Program-made: the position numbers and the translations under genes
Source: Enterocola sp045654205
GTDB taxonomy: Bacteria > Bacteroidota > Bacteroidia > Bacteroidales > Paludibacteraceae
Assembly (NCBI GenBank): GCA_045654205.1
Contig: JAZOMZ010000025.1
Span: 32,019-96,018, forward strand
DNA length: 64,000 bases
Direction of reading: 5' to 3'
In this document: positions 35,001 to 44,624 of the stretch, in pieces
How positions within the stretch are numbered: the first letter of the stretch is position 1
How the letters are laid out: each line of letters begins with the position of its first letter
The notes under the pieces: model-generated
What the model was told of the DNA's origin: nothing
Seen by the model: the letters and a program-made list of their open reading frames with translations, nothing else
The model's database searches: none

Positions 35001-36047
35001 TTAGTTATATTGTTCATCACCGAAAATGGCATCCATACTTTTGTGGATAATTTTTACAAATCTATTGGTAGTTGTTTTTTTTGCTTTTTTATTCTTCAAA
35101 TTTTCGTCTTTTATGCGGCAGTCTTCTGTTCCATTATTTAAAAGACTAATTAAACATGCATATTTGGCATTGTTGATGTTGATGTCGATAGGAGAGTCTG
35201 CAAAACTAAACTTATCTTCTATTTTTACAGAAAGACCTGTCTCGTCACTAATCCACTCTGGTAGGTCATTTAGATAAGAGCCTCCACCCACTAGAATTAC
35301 ACTTCTGCCTGGTTTTGAAAATTCTTCGTGCTTTTTCATTGGGTCCAAGAATCTTAGACAGATGTCTTTTACTCTATCTTGAATCATTTCAGACAACTTC
35401 AATGGGGTAGTAAACTTAGCCTCATTGACGTTGGTACTTTTTTCTAGAATGATGCGAGCATTAGGTCTTAATAGTTTTTCTGGTTTTGTAGTACCCAATT
35501 TTATTTTTAGCTTTTCTGCATCTTCATATTTAAGATTAAGGAATGTAAGGTCTTTGGTGATATTATTCCCACCAAGTGCAATAGTTCCTCTCACATCTGC
35601 TGCATTATTATTTCTTAGAATAAATGAAGTGCACGCTCCTCCAAAATCTATAAGAAGGCAACCAATTTCCTTTTCTGCGTTACTCATTAAAGTGTCTGCC
35701 ATACAATCCAGTCTATCCAATTTATACACTTTAATGTTTCTGCTTTCTAGTTCTTCTTCTAATTTCTTCCATTCATCAGTGTCATAACCCTTTTCGTTTG
35801 AAATAGAAAGATAAATGGTGTGAATCTTAGAGTTTGTTTTGTTTTGAAGTTTCTTAATAATGCTAACAATATGGAACAAAACATCATTAACATTATTAAT
35901 TCTACCTCTATACATACTTCCATTACGAGTCTTTTCTTCTTCTATCGCAATAATAGAAAGACGATCGTCTGATGTTTTTTCTGATACAGCCCCAACTATC
36001 TTATTGGTGCCTATATCAAATGCTGCTATGCGTAAAGTGTCGCTCAT
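35001..36047 (-). CDS. ftsA: Cell division protein FtsA, apparently lacking subdomain 1C
   Basis: An actin-like protein of 348 residues that ties FtsZ to the membrane. I start at ATG 36047 (MSDTLRIAAFDIGTNK), 5 bp after ftsQ, because the longer in-frame start has a poor extension. Subdomain 1A ends in IHTIYLSISNEKG (about residue 87) and is followed almost at once by SRNIKVYKLDRLDCMADTLM and the phosphate-2 motif LLIDFGGACTSF. In other FtsA proteins about 80 residues of subdomain 1C lie between. The phosphate-binding, adenosine (ILVGGGSYL) and C-terminal amphipathic helix (FVKIIHKSMDAIFG) parts are present. Identity is supported by position and motifs. Confidence 0.88.
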   Translation of the reverse strand: MSDTLRIAAFDIGTNKIVGAVSEKTSDDRLSIIAIEEEKTRNGSMYRGRINNVNDVLFHIVSIIKKLQNKTNSKIHTIYLSISNEKGYDTDEWKKLEEELESRNIKVYKLDRLDCMADTLMSNAEKEIGCLLIDFGGACTSFILRNNNAADVRGTIALGGNNITKDLTFLNLKYEDAEKLKIKLGTTKPEKLLRPNARIILEKSTNVNEAKFTTPLKLSEMIQDRVKDICLRFLDPMKKHEEFSKPGRSVILVGGGSYLNDLPEWISDETGLSVKIEDKFSFADSPIDININNAKYACLISLLNNGTEDCRIKDENLKNKKAKKTTTNRFVKIIHKSMDAIFGDEQYN

Positions 36048-36052
36048 ATATA

Positions 36053-36799
36053 TTATTTTTTTCTTGTGCAATAGATAATATCGTCGTATTTAAGGTTTAC
36101 CCTAGAATAGAGAGTGTCACAGTTTCTTTCTGGATATTGTTCGTACCATTTTTTTAGTGTAGAGAGCTTTTCTTTATATTCGCTCATGTCGCCAAGAAGA
36201 ATCTCTTCTACCCCTTGTTTGCTAATAAGAATAAGTTCTTGGTCAGCAGTTATGTAAATTTGTTTAAATAGAGAATTCCAATATTCGTCTTCCACTAGAT
36301 ATGATATAATATCATAGACCTCTTCTGTGGCTTGAACCTTATCTATTTTGCCAATGGCAATAGGTACTTTAGCTGTGAAATTGCTAGAAGTAGGCATGAT
36401 TTTTCTATCATTATCTACGTAATATGATTCGTTGTTTGTGAAAACTCTATAAACAGGTTTTCTTTGAGTAATATCTATAAATAGTGTGCTGTCCCCAATA
36501 TAACATTCTACTTCTTTTGAAAGGCTCATTTTGCTCAGTGTCTTTTCTATTTTATCGGCCTCTTTGTGTGAAATAGGTTTGTTTAGAGGGTATAGTTTAT
36601 TTCTTTTAAGAACATCTGTAATATCGTCTTCTTCAATGAAATTATATTTGTCATCTATGTCTATGACAATATTTTTACAGACATTTTCATTCTCTTTATT
36701 ACCAAACATTATAATTGAGAATATACAATATCCTCCCAATATGGCTACAACTAGCCATATCAGTATTGTGTAGATAATATGTTTAGTACTTTCTTTCAC
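36053..36799 (-). CDS. ftsQ: Cell division protein FtsQ/DivIB
   Basis: A 248-residue bitopic membrane protein: short N-terminal tail, one transmembrane helix (IYTILIWLVVAILGGYCIFSI), then a POTRA-like domain (NVCKNIVIDIDDKYNFIEED) and beta-domain. FtsQ joins FtsL in the divisome and controls septal peptidoglycan synthesis. It starts one base inside the stop of the murG/murC fusion gene. A FtsB/DivIC gene is not in the window. Confidence 0.85.
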   Translation of the reverse strand: MKESTKHIIYTILIWLVVAILGGYCIFSIIMFGNKENENVCKNIVIDIDDKYNFIEEDDITDVLKRNKLYPLNKPISHKEADKIEKTLSKMSLSKEVECYIGDSTLFIDITQRKPVYRVFTNNESYYVDNDRKIMPTSSNFTAKVPIAIGKIDKVQATEEVYDIISYLVEDEYWNSLFKQIYITADQELILISKQGVEEILLGDMSEYKEKLSTLKKWYEQYPERNCDTLYSRVNLKYDDIIYCTRKK

Positions 36800-39360
36800 T
36801 ATAATTTATTTAGATATTCTGTAATAGGGTTTACAAGTTGGTCTATATTTCCTGCTCCTATGGTGATAAGAACATCGAAATTGTGCAATTTAAGTTCTTG
36901 AAGGCATTCTTCTTTTTTACAAAGTACAGATTTTTTGCCTTTGATTTTTCTGTGTATTAAATTTGATGTTACCCCCTTGATAGGTAATTCTCTAGCTGGA
37001 TAAATGTCTAGTACTATGACATCGTCTAGTTTAGACAAACTTTCTGCAAATTCTGTATAGAAATCTTTTGTTCTACTATATAGATGAGGTTGGAAAATAC
37101 CGCATATTCTCTTATCTGGATATAATGCTCTGATTGATTCCACGCAGGCTTTGATTTCTTCTGGGTGGTGAGCATAGTCATCTATATAAACTACTTTTTC
37201 ATTTTTTACTCTAATGTCAAATCTACGCATGCTACCTTTGAATGTTTGAATAGCCTTTTTGATGGTTGTGTCTGTCATTCCATTTAATTGGGCTATAGCC
37301 ATAGCAGCAACTGCGTTTTCTACATTGATTTTGATAGGTACTCCTAGTTGTACTTTTTCTATTCTACCTTTGATGCCTACAAAATCAAAATACAGTTCTC
37401 CATTTTCTATTACAATGTTTTCTGCATAGAAGTCGGCTTGTTCTGTGCCAGAATATGTGTAAACTTTTACACTTTCTTTTACATTTGGCACCATTTCTAT
37501 GCCTTTTTTCATTACTAAGACTCCATTTTCTTCTATTAGAGAAGTAAACTCAGAGAATGTTCTAAGTAATTCTTCTTTTGTGCCGTAGATGTCTAAGTGG
37601 TCTGCGTCTGTTGCGGTTACAATAGCCATATTAGGCTTAAGTCTTAAGAAAGATCTGTCATATTCATCTGCTTCTACTACTACCTGGTCGCAACTACTTA
37701 CAATAAGATTTGACTCGTAATTTTTTGAAATACCTCCCAAGAATGCATTCACTCTCTCTGCTCTTTGGTTCAGGATGTGAGAAAGTAGGGTGGATGTGGT
37801 GGTTTTGCCATGTGTTCCAGCCACGCAAAGTGCTTTTTTGCCATCTGTAAGCTCGCCTAGGATTTCAGATCTCTTAAGCATTGTGAAATTTCCTTCTTTG
37901 AAGAAAACTTTTTCAGACATATTATCTGGAACAGCAGGAGTGTAAATTACCACAGTATTGTCTCTATCCATAAATTTGACAGGAACTAGACTAATATTGT
38001 CTTTGTAGTGGATATTTATGCCTTCTTCTTCTAGTTTTTCTGTAAGAGGTGTTTTTGTTAAGTCATAACCTGCCACTAAATGTCCTTGTTTATGGAAATA
38101 TCTAGCAATAGCACTCATACCAATGCCTCCAATACCAAGGAAGAAATATCTCTTGTTGCTTTCTTTCTTTTTAGCTTTTTTAGGCTGAGGTTTTGTGCTT
38201 TTTCTGTTGGAAATAATAGCAGGGTCTGTAATACCTATGGTTTTAAATACCTCTATAGCAATTTGTTCTGCTGCAGCAGGACAAGCAAAGCTAATAATAT
38301 TTTCTCTTAATGAATTTAATTGTTCTTCGTTTTTTACAAGCTCTAGCATTTGGCCAACTAGTTCTTCTCTAGACTTGTCGTCTGTAATCATAATGGCAGC
38401 ATTTTTTTCTACTAATGCCATTGCATTTTTTCTTTGATGGTCTTCTGACACATTTGGAGAAGGCACTAATATACATGCTTTTTTAAGAAGGCTTAATTCT
38501 GATATAGAACTAGCACCAGCACGAGACACTACAAGGTCTGCTATTGCGTAAGCCAAATCCATATTTGGAATAAAGTCTGAGATATACAGATTTTCTGTTT
38601 TAATGCCAGTTTGTGCAGTGAATTCTTCTACAGATTTTCTAATTTCCTCTATATAGAATTTTCCTGTTTGCCAAATTACTTGAATATCCTTGTCGGATGC
38701 TATTTTTTCTAAGCCTAATGTTAGACTTTCGTTTATTGTTCTAGCTCCTAAACTACCACCAACCACTAGGATGGTCTTTTTCATAGGGTCTAGATTGAAA
38801 TGCTTATAAGCTTCTTCTTTTTTATTTAGTCCTTCTAATAGATTTTGTCTTACAGGGTTTCCTGTGTAGATGATTCTATCAGCAGGGAAGAATCTATCCA
38901 TATTTTGGTATGCAACACAAATTTTATTAGCTCTTTTTGCTAATAATTTATTTGTTACGCCTGCGTATGAATTTTGTTCTTGAATAAGTGTAGGAATACC
39001 CATAGAAGATGCTTGCCAAAGTAGTGGTCCGCTAGCATAGCCACCCACACCAATAGCAATATCTGGTTTGAATTCTTTAATTATTTTTTTTGCCTTTCTT
39101 ATACTAGAAATGGCTTTTGCAATAACTTTTAAATTCTTTAAAGTGAATGAACGATAAAGTCCTTGGATAGGAAGTCCAATAATTTTATAACCAGCCGCTG
39201 GAACTTTTTCCATTTCCATACGACCTTCGGCTCCTACAAATAGGATTTCTGCGTTAGGTAATTTTTCCTTTATTGCTCCAGCAATAGATACAGCAGGGAA
39301 GATATGGCCGCCTGTGCCACCTCCACTTATTATTACTCTTACGTTATTGGTCATTGTCAT
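36799..39360 (-). CDS. MurG-MurC fusion: lipid II synthase and UDP-MurNAc-L-alanine ligase in one protein
   Basis: A single uninterrupted 853-residue frame. Residues 1 to about 375 are MurG: GGGTGGHIFPAVSIA, GGYASGPLLWQA, GGSLGARTINESL and SRAGASSISEL, the UDP-GlcNAc transferase that completes lipid II on the inner membrane face. A Lys/Pro/Ser linker (STKPQPKKAKKKESNKR) follows. Residues from about 400 are MurC: FLGIGGIGMSAIARYF, ATP-binding VAGTHGKTTTSTLLSHIL and DDYAHHPEEIKACV, which adds L-Ala to UDP-MurNAc in the cytoplasm. Both enzymes look complete. In most bacteria murG and murC are separate neighbours; here the murG stop is lost. The two extreme N-terminal Met codons (39360, 39354) cannot be told apart. 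Confidence 0.93.
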   Translation of the reverse strand: MTMTNNVRVIISGGGTGGHIFPAVSIAGAIKEKLPNAEILFVGAEGRMEMEKVPAAGYKIIGLPIQGLYRSFTLKNLKVIAKAISSIRKAKKIIKEFKPDIAIGVGGYASGPLLWQASSMGIPTLIQEQNSYAGVTNKLLAKRANKICVAYQNMDRFFPADRIIYTGNPVRQNLLEGLNKKEEAYKHFNLDPMKKTILVVGGSLGARTINESLTLGLEKIASDKDIQVIWQTGKFYIEEIRKSVEEFTAQTGIKTENLYISDFIPNMDLAYAIADLVVSRAGASSISELSLLKKACILVPSPNVSEDHQRKNAMALVEKNAAIMITDDKSREELVGQMLELVKNEEQLNSLRENIISFACPAAAEQIAIEVFKTIGITDPAIISNRKSTKPQPKKAKKKESNKRYFFLGIGGIGMSAIARYFHKQGHLVAGYDLTKTPLTEKLEEEGINIHYKDNISLVPVKFMDRDNTVVIYTPAVPDNMSEKVFFKEGNFTMLKRSEILGELTDGKKALCVAGTHGKTTTSTLLSHILNQRAERVNAFLGGISKNYESNLIVSSCDQVVVEADEYDRSFLRLKPNMAIVTATDADHLDIYGTKEELLRTFSEFTSLIEENGVLVMKKGIEMVPNVKESVKVYTYSGTEQADFYAENIVIENGELYFDFVGIKGRIEKVQLGVPIKINVENAVAAMAIAQLNGMTDTTIKKAIQTFKGSMRRFDIRVKNEKVVYIDDYAHHPEEIKACVESIRALYPDKRICGIFQPHLYSRTKDFYTEFAESLSKLDDVIVLDIYPARELPIKGVTSNLIHRKIKGKKSVLCKKEECLQELKLHNFDVLITIGAGNIDQLVNPITEYLNKL

Positions 39361-40609
39361 TACTTTCTATGGTGTTTACACTATTTTCTGTTTCATTATT
39401 CTCGTTTAGTACTCTATTACTTATGTTTATAATAATACCTAAGTAACAGCATGTGAGGATGATACCCATACCTCCACGACTAATGAGTGGTAATTGTTGC
39501 CCTGTTACCGGGCCTAGGTGTACTGCTACACCCATATTAATAAATGCTTGAATAACTATTAAAAGGGATAATCCCATTACCATCAGTGCCTGGACGAGAT
39601 TCTTTCTGTCACATTTTCTTACCACTCGTCCTGCCCGAGCTAGGATGCAGAGGTATAACAATATGGTAATAAATCCACCTATGATTCCCCATTCCTCTAT
39701 CAATATAGCATAGATAAAATCTGAGAATGCAAGTGGGAGATAATCTCTTTGAGTACTATTGCCAGGTCCGCATGGTTTATATCCCATGGCAATGGCTATT
39801 TCTGAGTTTATAATTTGTCTATTCTCGTCTGTAATCTTGTATGTGTCTTTTTCTACGTCTTCGCCAAAGGTCTCTTTTATTATCTCAGTGATACGATTTT
39901 CCCATGTGCCAACCCTTTTAAGAATGTATCTATCACTATTGCGATAGCTCTCTGGCATTGCTTTATGTATGCCAAAAATCAACAAGACAAATACTAGTCC
40001 AATGCCAATTAATGCCCCAATTTTCTTAATATCTACTTCTGCAATAAGCATCATTAGGATAGAAACTCCCACAAGTATTACTGCAGTAGAAAGGTTTTGT
40101 GTGGCAATTAGACCGCAAAAAACTACGATAAATCCTACTAGATACAAGAAACTCTTCATTGGAAATTTCTCTTTAAGTAGAGGGTCGCCTTGTCTATAAT
40201 TTCTTCCTAATATCTCTGATAAACAGACAATAAGAGCAAATTTACCGAATTCTATGGTTTGCAATTCAAAACCACCAAGTACTAGTGCTCTACTTGCTCC
40301 ATTTACTTCTTTACCACTTACTATGGTGAGTAATAGTAGAATAATACTCATGAAGACAGCAAAGAAAAATAGAATTCTTAATTTTTCAAAAGGTATTTTT
40401 GGTATTACAATAAGTGCTACAGCGCCTATGCCCAAATGTAACATGTGGCTAAAGAATGGACCTAGGTGATTACTGCCTCTGGCGGCTGCATTATATGCAG
40501 AGAAACTTATGGCAGAGAACATTTCTACGCCAGAAATAATAAATAGAAGGAGTATTACACCCCATAATATTTTGTCGCCAGTGAATATTTTACTTAAGTA
40601 ATCTTTCAT
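39344..40609 (-). CDS. ftsW: Septal glycosyltransferase FtsW
   Basis: A 421-residue SEDS-family membrane protein with about ten transmembrane segments. It forms septal peptidoglycan glycan strands together with FtsI. Family signs are the long extracellular loop in the middle (about residues 225-290), NNFLP-like LPLAFSDFIYAILIEEWG, and the C-terminal LPLISRGGMGIILTC. It overlaps murG/murC by 17 bp and meets murD by one base. Position in the cluster separates it from RodA. Confidence 0.93.
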   Translation of the reverse strand: MKDYLSKIFTGDKILWGVILLLFIISGVEMFSAISFSAYNAAARGSNHLGPFFSHMLHLGIGAVALIVIPKIPFEKLRILFFFAVFMSIILLLLTIVSGKEVNGASRALVLGGFELQTIEFGKFALIVCLSEILGRNYRQGDPLLKEKFPMKSFLYLVGFIVVFCGLIATQNLSTAVILVGVSILMMLIAEVDIKKIGALIGIGLVFVLLIFGIHKAMPESYRNSDRYILKRVGTWENRITEIIKETFGEDVEKDTYKITDENRQIINSEIAIAMGYKPCGPGNSTQRDYLPLAFSDFIYAILIEEWGIIGGFITILLYLCILARAGRVVRKCDRKNLVQALMVMGLSLLIVIQAFINMGVAVHLGPVTGQQLPLISRGGMGIILTCCYLGIIINISNRVLNENNETENSVNTIESNDNDQ

Positions 40610-41940
40610 TATAAAGCTCTTACTGCGTCTTTGAATTTTCTTCCGCGGTCTTCGTAATTTTTAAATAAATCGAAACTTGCGCAGCATGGAGAAAGCAGAA
40701 CTGTATCTCCTTTTACTGCAACTTTATATGCAGCTTCCACTGCACTTTCTAGAGTGTTACAACTAGTAAATGGAATATTCTTGTTTGCAAAGAAATTTTC
40801 TAGTTTACTGTTGTCTGTTCCCATAAAGATAAGGTGATGAACTTTATCTTTAATAAGTTCTTCTATTTCTGTATAGTCGTTGCCTTTGTCGGTGCCACCA
40901 AGTATTAAAACTACAGGAGTTTTCATGCTCTCTAGTGCATACCAACAAGAGTTTACGTTAGTAGCTTTTGAGTCATTTACATATTGCACTCCGTTCACTT
41001 TGCAAACAGGCTCAAGGCGGTGCTCCACCCCAGAGAAGTTACTTAGTGATTTTCTTATGCTTTCTTTTTCAATGTTTACAGACACAGCAGAAATAGCCGC
41101 TGCCATAGAGTTGTAAATATTGTGAGTGCCTTTAATAGCAAGTTCCTCAATAGGCATCATAAGTGGACCGTTTGGTGTGTTGATGCAAAGTTTATCTTCT
41201 GTAACGTAGGCAGAACCAGAAGGCACTTTCTTAAGTGAGAAAGGTTTCTTTTGTGCGCGAATGCCAATTTTATCTAGCTCACGTTGTATATTCTCATCGT
41301 CGTTCCAATAAATGAATGTATCTTCCTCGGTTTGATTTTGGGTGATACGCATTTTTGCATCTATATAGTTTTGGAACTTATATTCATATCTGTCTAGGTG
41401 GTCTGGAGTGATGTTAAGTAGCACGCTAATGTCTGCTTTAAAGTCGTACATGTTGTCTAGTTGGAAACTACTTAACTCGATTACGTAATAGTCGAAGTTT
41501 TCTGTTGCCACTTGTAGAGCGAAACTTTTACCCACATTACCAGCAAGACCAACATTAAGTCCAGCCTCTTTCAAGATATTGTATGTAAGCATTGTAGTGG
41601 TAGTTTTACCATTGCTACCAGTGATACAAACAGTTTTTGCTGTGTTGTATCTGCCTGCAAACTCTATTTCAGAAATAATAGGTGTGCCTAATGCCATTAA
41701 CTGTTGGATAAGAGGTGCTTTGGTAGGAATACCAGGGCTCTTAATTACTTCTTTTGCAAGTAAAATTCTGTTTACAGAATGTCCGTTTTCTTCCCATTCT
41801 ATCTCATACTTATTCAAGATTTCTTTGTATTTGTCTTGAATCTTGCCCGCGTCAGAAAGAAATACGTCAAATCCTTTTACTTTAGCCAAAACTGCAGCGC
41901 CTGTTCCACTTTCGCCGCCTCCTAAAACCACGATGCTCAT
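40609..41940 (-). CDS. murD: UDP-N-acetylmuramoyl-L-alanine--D-glutamate ligase
   Basis: A 443-residue cytoplasmic Mur ligase that adds D-Glu to UDP-MurNAc-L-Ala. An N-terminal Rossmann domain (VVLGGGESGTGAAVLAK) precedes the ATP-binding loop ITGSNGKTTTTMLTYNIL, the central-domain NITPDHLDRY and C-terminal VNDSKATNVNSCWYALES and LLSPCCASFDLFKNYEDRG. Full length. Confidence 0.97.
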   Translation of the reverse strand: MSIVVLGGGESGTGAAVLAKVKGFDVFLSDAGKIQDKYKEILNKYEIEWEENGHSVNRILLAKEVIKSPGIPTKAPLIQQLMALGTPIISEIEFAGRYNTAKTVCITGSNGKTTTTMLTYNILKEAGLNVGLAGNVGKSFALQVATENFDYYVIELSSFQLDNMYDFKADISVLLNITPDHLDRYEYKFQNYIDAKMRITQNQTEEDTFIYWNDDENIQRELDKIGIRAQKKPFSLKKVPSGSAYVTEDKLCINTPNGPLMMPIEELAIKGTHNIYNSMAAAISAVSVNIEKESIRKSLSNFSGVEHRLEPVCKVNGVQYVNDSKATNVNSCWYALESMKTPVVLILGGTDKGNDYTEIEELIKDKVHHLIFMGTDNSKLENFFANKNIPFTSCNTLESAVEAAYKVAVKGDTVLLSPCCASFDLFKNYEDRGRKFKDAVRAL

Positions 41941-41942
41941 AA

Positions 41943-43184
41943 TTATCGAATTTTTAAGGTTAAAATTGCAAATATTGCTAGCGCAATACCTATAATCCAG
42001 AATCTAGTTACTATTTTTTGTTCAGGAATATTCTTTTTTTGGTAATGGTGATGTAGGGGAGACATAAGGAATATACGTCTGCCTGCACCATATTTCTTTT
42101 TGGTATATTTAAAGTAGCTAGTTTGTAAGATTACAGATAGATTTTCTACTAGGAATATACCACAAAGAATAGGTAATAATAATTCTTTGTGAACTAATAT
42201 TGCGAATACGCCAATGATACCGCCCAATGCAAGACTACCGGTGTCGCCCATAAATACTTGTGCTGGGTGAGCATTGTACCATAGGAATCCAACGGTTGCC
42301 CCAATAAATGCAGCAGCAAATATTACAAGTTCCTCGCTTCCAGGGATAAATTGAACATTTAGGTAATCTGCAAAAAATACATTTGATGAAACCACAGCCA
42401 GAGCAGCTAGTGCAACACCTATGATACTTGAAGTGCCGGCCGCAAGACCATCTATGCCGTCTGTTAAGTTTGCTCCATTTGAACATGCAGTAACAACAAA
42501 TACGCACATAAATACGAATAGTAACCAACCAAATAGTTCTGCATTATCTCCCATAAATGCTACCATATCGCCATAACCTAAATCATATTCAGAAACAAAT
42601 GGTATGGTGGTGCTGTTGGATTTAACTGCTTGAATACTAGAGCTTATTACTTCACTATTTGGGTCTAATTGTTCAATAGCTGCTTTGTTTGATGACGTTA
42701 CGTGCTCTACAATTACAGCGTCTGGGCTAAACCACATTACTAAACCAACAAATAGACCTAGAGTAACTTGACCAATTACTTTAAATTTACCGTTTAATCC
42801 GTCTTTGTTTTTCTTGAATACCTTTATGTAATCATCTATGCCACCAATCAAGCCTAGCCATGCAGTGGTTACTAGCATAATTATTAGGTAAATATTTCTC
42901 AATCTTCCGAATAATAGACAAGGAAGTAAAATTGCTATTAATATGATAATACCACCCATTGTAGGTGTGTTTTTCTTTTGGTTTTCACCTGCTAGTCCTA
43001 GCTCTCTAATGGTTTCACCTATTTGTTTTCTTTTAAGGAAATTAATAATGTGTTTTCCCACTATCATAGAAAGAAATAGTGAGGTGATTAGAGTTATGGC
43101 AGCTCTAAATGTTACGAAATCAAATAGACCCGCACCTGGAAAGTCAAAATTTTGTTCTAAAAAACGGAATAAATAGTATAACAT
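41943..43184 (-). CDS. mraY: Phospho-N-acetylmuramoyl-pentapeptide-transferase MraY
   Basis: A 413-residue integral membrane enzyme that links phospho-MurNAc-pentapeptide to undecaprenyl phosphate, giving lipid I. Motifs are KKNTPTMGGIII, the Asp-rich GGIDDYIKVFKKNK, ANLTDGIDGLAAG, MGDTGSLALGG and the HHH motif MSPLHHHYQKK. The protein is about 50 residues longer than E. coli MraY because of an insert between helices (EHVTSSNKAAIEQLDPNSEV and onwards), as often in Bacteroidota. It lies 2 bp from both neighbours. Confidence 0.97.
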   Translation of the reverse strand: MLYYLFRFLEQNFDFPGAGLFDFVTFRAAITLITSLFLSMIVGKHIINFLKRKQIGETIRELGLAGENQKKNTPTMGGIIILIAILLPCLLFGRLRNIYLIIMLVTTAWLGLIGGIDDYIKVFKKNKDGLNGKFKVIGQVTLGLFVGLVMWFSPDAVIVEHVTSSNKAAIEQLDPNSEVISSSIQAVKSNSTTIPFVSEYDLGYGDMVAFMGDNAELFGWLLFVFMCVFVVTACSNGANLTDGIDGLAAGTSSIIGVALAALAVVSSNVFFADYLNVQFIPGSEELVIFAAAFIGATVGFLWYNAHPAQVFMGDTGSLALGGIIGVFAILVHKELLLPILCGIFLVENLSVILQTSYFKYTKKKYGAGRRIFLMSPLHHHYQKKNIPEQKIVTRFWIIGIALAIFAILTLKIR

Positions 43185-43185
43185 A

Positions 43186-44622
43186 TTAGCTTAAAATTAT
43201 TTCTTTGTCGTCAAAATGGTGTTTAACACCTTTAATTTCTTGATAAGTTTCGTGGCCTTTGCCTGCAATAAGTACCACGTCATCTTTTTCTGCCACAATG
43301 CAAGCTTCAAGAATTGCTTCTTTGCGGTCTTCGATACAGGTTACATTCATTTTTTCATCTTCTGTAAGGCCTGCAAGCATATCGTTTATAATGTCTTTTA
43401 CTTCTTCTTCTCTAGGATTGTCGGCAGTAATGAAAACCTCATCGCTCATTTTCACGGCAATTTTTGCCATCATTGGGCGTTTGCCCTTGTCTCTATTGCC
43501 GCCACAACCAACCACGCAAATAGTTTTGCCTGTTTTGTTGATTTCTTTTACTGTATTAAGCACATTTTCTAGTGCGTCTGGTGTATGAGCATAATCAATT
43601 ACAGCACAAGCACCGTTTTTTAGACGGTAGCACTCAAAGCGTCCGTTTACAGGTTTTAGTTTGCTTAGTGCTACAAGAACTTCTTCTGTAGGAGTGCGAA
43701 GTATTTTTGTTACGCCATACACAGCAAGCATATTATATGCGTTGAAGTGACCTATTAGTCTCACGTATAGCTCGTTGTTGTCTATTTTTAGAAGCATGCC
43801 ATCCATACTTTCTTCAAGCACTTTTGCCTTGAAGTTGGCATGAGTTTCAAGAGAGTATGTATAAACGTTCGCGCTAGAGTTTTGAGTTATAATTTTACCA
43901 TTTTTATCGTCAGCATTTGTAAGAGCAAAAGCATGAATAGGCAGATTTGTAAAGAAATCTTGTTTTGCTTTTATATAATTGCTAAATGTTTTGTGATAGT
44001 CTAAATGGTCCCTAGTTATGTTTGTAAATACCGCACCGTCAAAGTTGATGCCAGCAATACGCTTTTGGTCTACAGAGTGTGAACTAACCTCCATAAACAC
44101 GTAATAGCATCTTTCTTCTGCCATTTCTGCAAGCAGTTTTTGCAGAGAAAGAGCATCTGGAGTGGTGTGGGTGCTAGGAATAGGTCTACCGTTTATATAA
44201 TTACAAACAGTAGAAAGAAGACCTACTTTATAGCCAAGTTCTTTATATAGTTCATATAGTAGGGTGGCAATGGTAGTTTTTCCATTTGTGCCAGTTACAC
44301 CAATTATAATAAGTTTTTCTGAAGGATAATCGTAATAGGCAGAAGCCAATTTTCCTAAACATTCTGTGCTGTCTTCTACTAACACATATGTTACTTCTGG
44401 ATTGATTTCTGTAGGACATTTTTCGCAGAATATAACCTTAGCGCCATTTTCTATTGCAGTGCCGATGAATTTGTGACCATCCACAGCAACACCATTAATG
44501 GCTACGAAAAGGTCTCCAGATGTAACTTTTCTAGAGTCGGCACAGATATTTTTAATATCTACATTTTCGTTGCCGATAATTTTAATGGTAACTATTTCTG
44601 CTATTAAATCTGTTAGTAACAT
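43186..44622 (-). CDS. murE: UDP-MurNAc-L-Ala-D-Glu--meso-diaminopimelate ligase
   Basis: A 478-residue Mur ligase that adds the third stem-peptide residue. ATP loop: IGVTGTNGKTTIATLLYELYK. The C-terminal domain contains the DNPR motif (TADNPREEEV), known to mark meso-diaminopimelate specificity, so the peptidoglycan should be of the mDAP type. VSSHSVDQKR and NITRDHLDYHKTF are further conserved parts. Full length, one gene downstream of ftsI by 2 bp. Confidence 0.97.
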   Translation of the reverse strand: MLLTDLIAEIVTIKIIGNENVDIKNICADSRKVTSGDLFVAINGVAVDGHKFIGTAIENGAKVIFCEKCPTEINPEVTYVLVEDSTECLGKLASAYYDYPSEKLIIIGVTGTNGKTTIATLLYELYKELGYKVGLLSTVCNYINGRPIPSTHTTPDALSLQKLLAEMAEERCYYVFMEVSSHSVDQKRIAGINFDGAVFTNITRDHLDYHKTFSNYIKAKQDFFTNLPIHAFALTNADDKNGKIITQNSSANVYTYSLETHANFKAKVLEESMDGMLLKIDNNELYVRLIGHFNAYNMLAVYGVTKILRTPTEEVLVALSKLKPVNGRFECYRLKNGACAVIDYAHTPDALENVLNTVKEINKTGKTICVVGCGGNRDKGKRPMMAKIAVKMSDEVFITADNPREEEVKDIINDMLAGLTEDEKMNVTCIEDRKEAILEACIVAEKDDVVLIAGKGHETYQEIKGVKHHFDDKEIILS

Positions 44623-44624
44623 AA

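Noticed and set aside
35425..35787. 120-codon ORF opposite ftsA
   Set aside because: Antisense shadow of ftsA with no domain or promoter.
36048..36071. Longer start for ftsA
   Set aside because: The extension would overlap ftsQ and adds residues not seen in FtsA; MSDTLRIAAFDIGT is the natural beginning.
42235..42528. Cys/Arg-rich ORF inside mraY on the same strand
   Set aside because: Shadow frame of a well-conserved gene; the composition comes from mraY codons.
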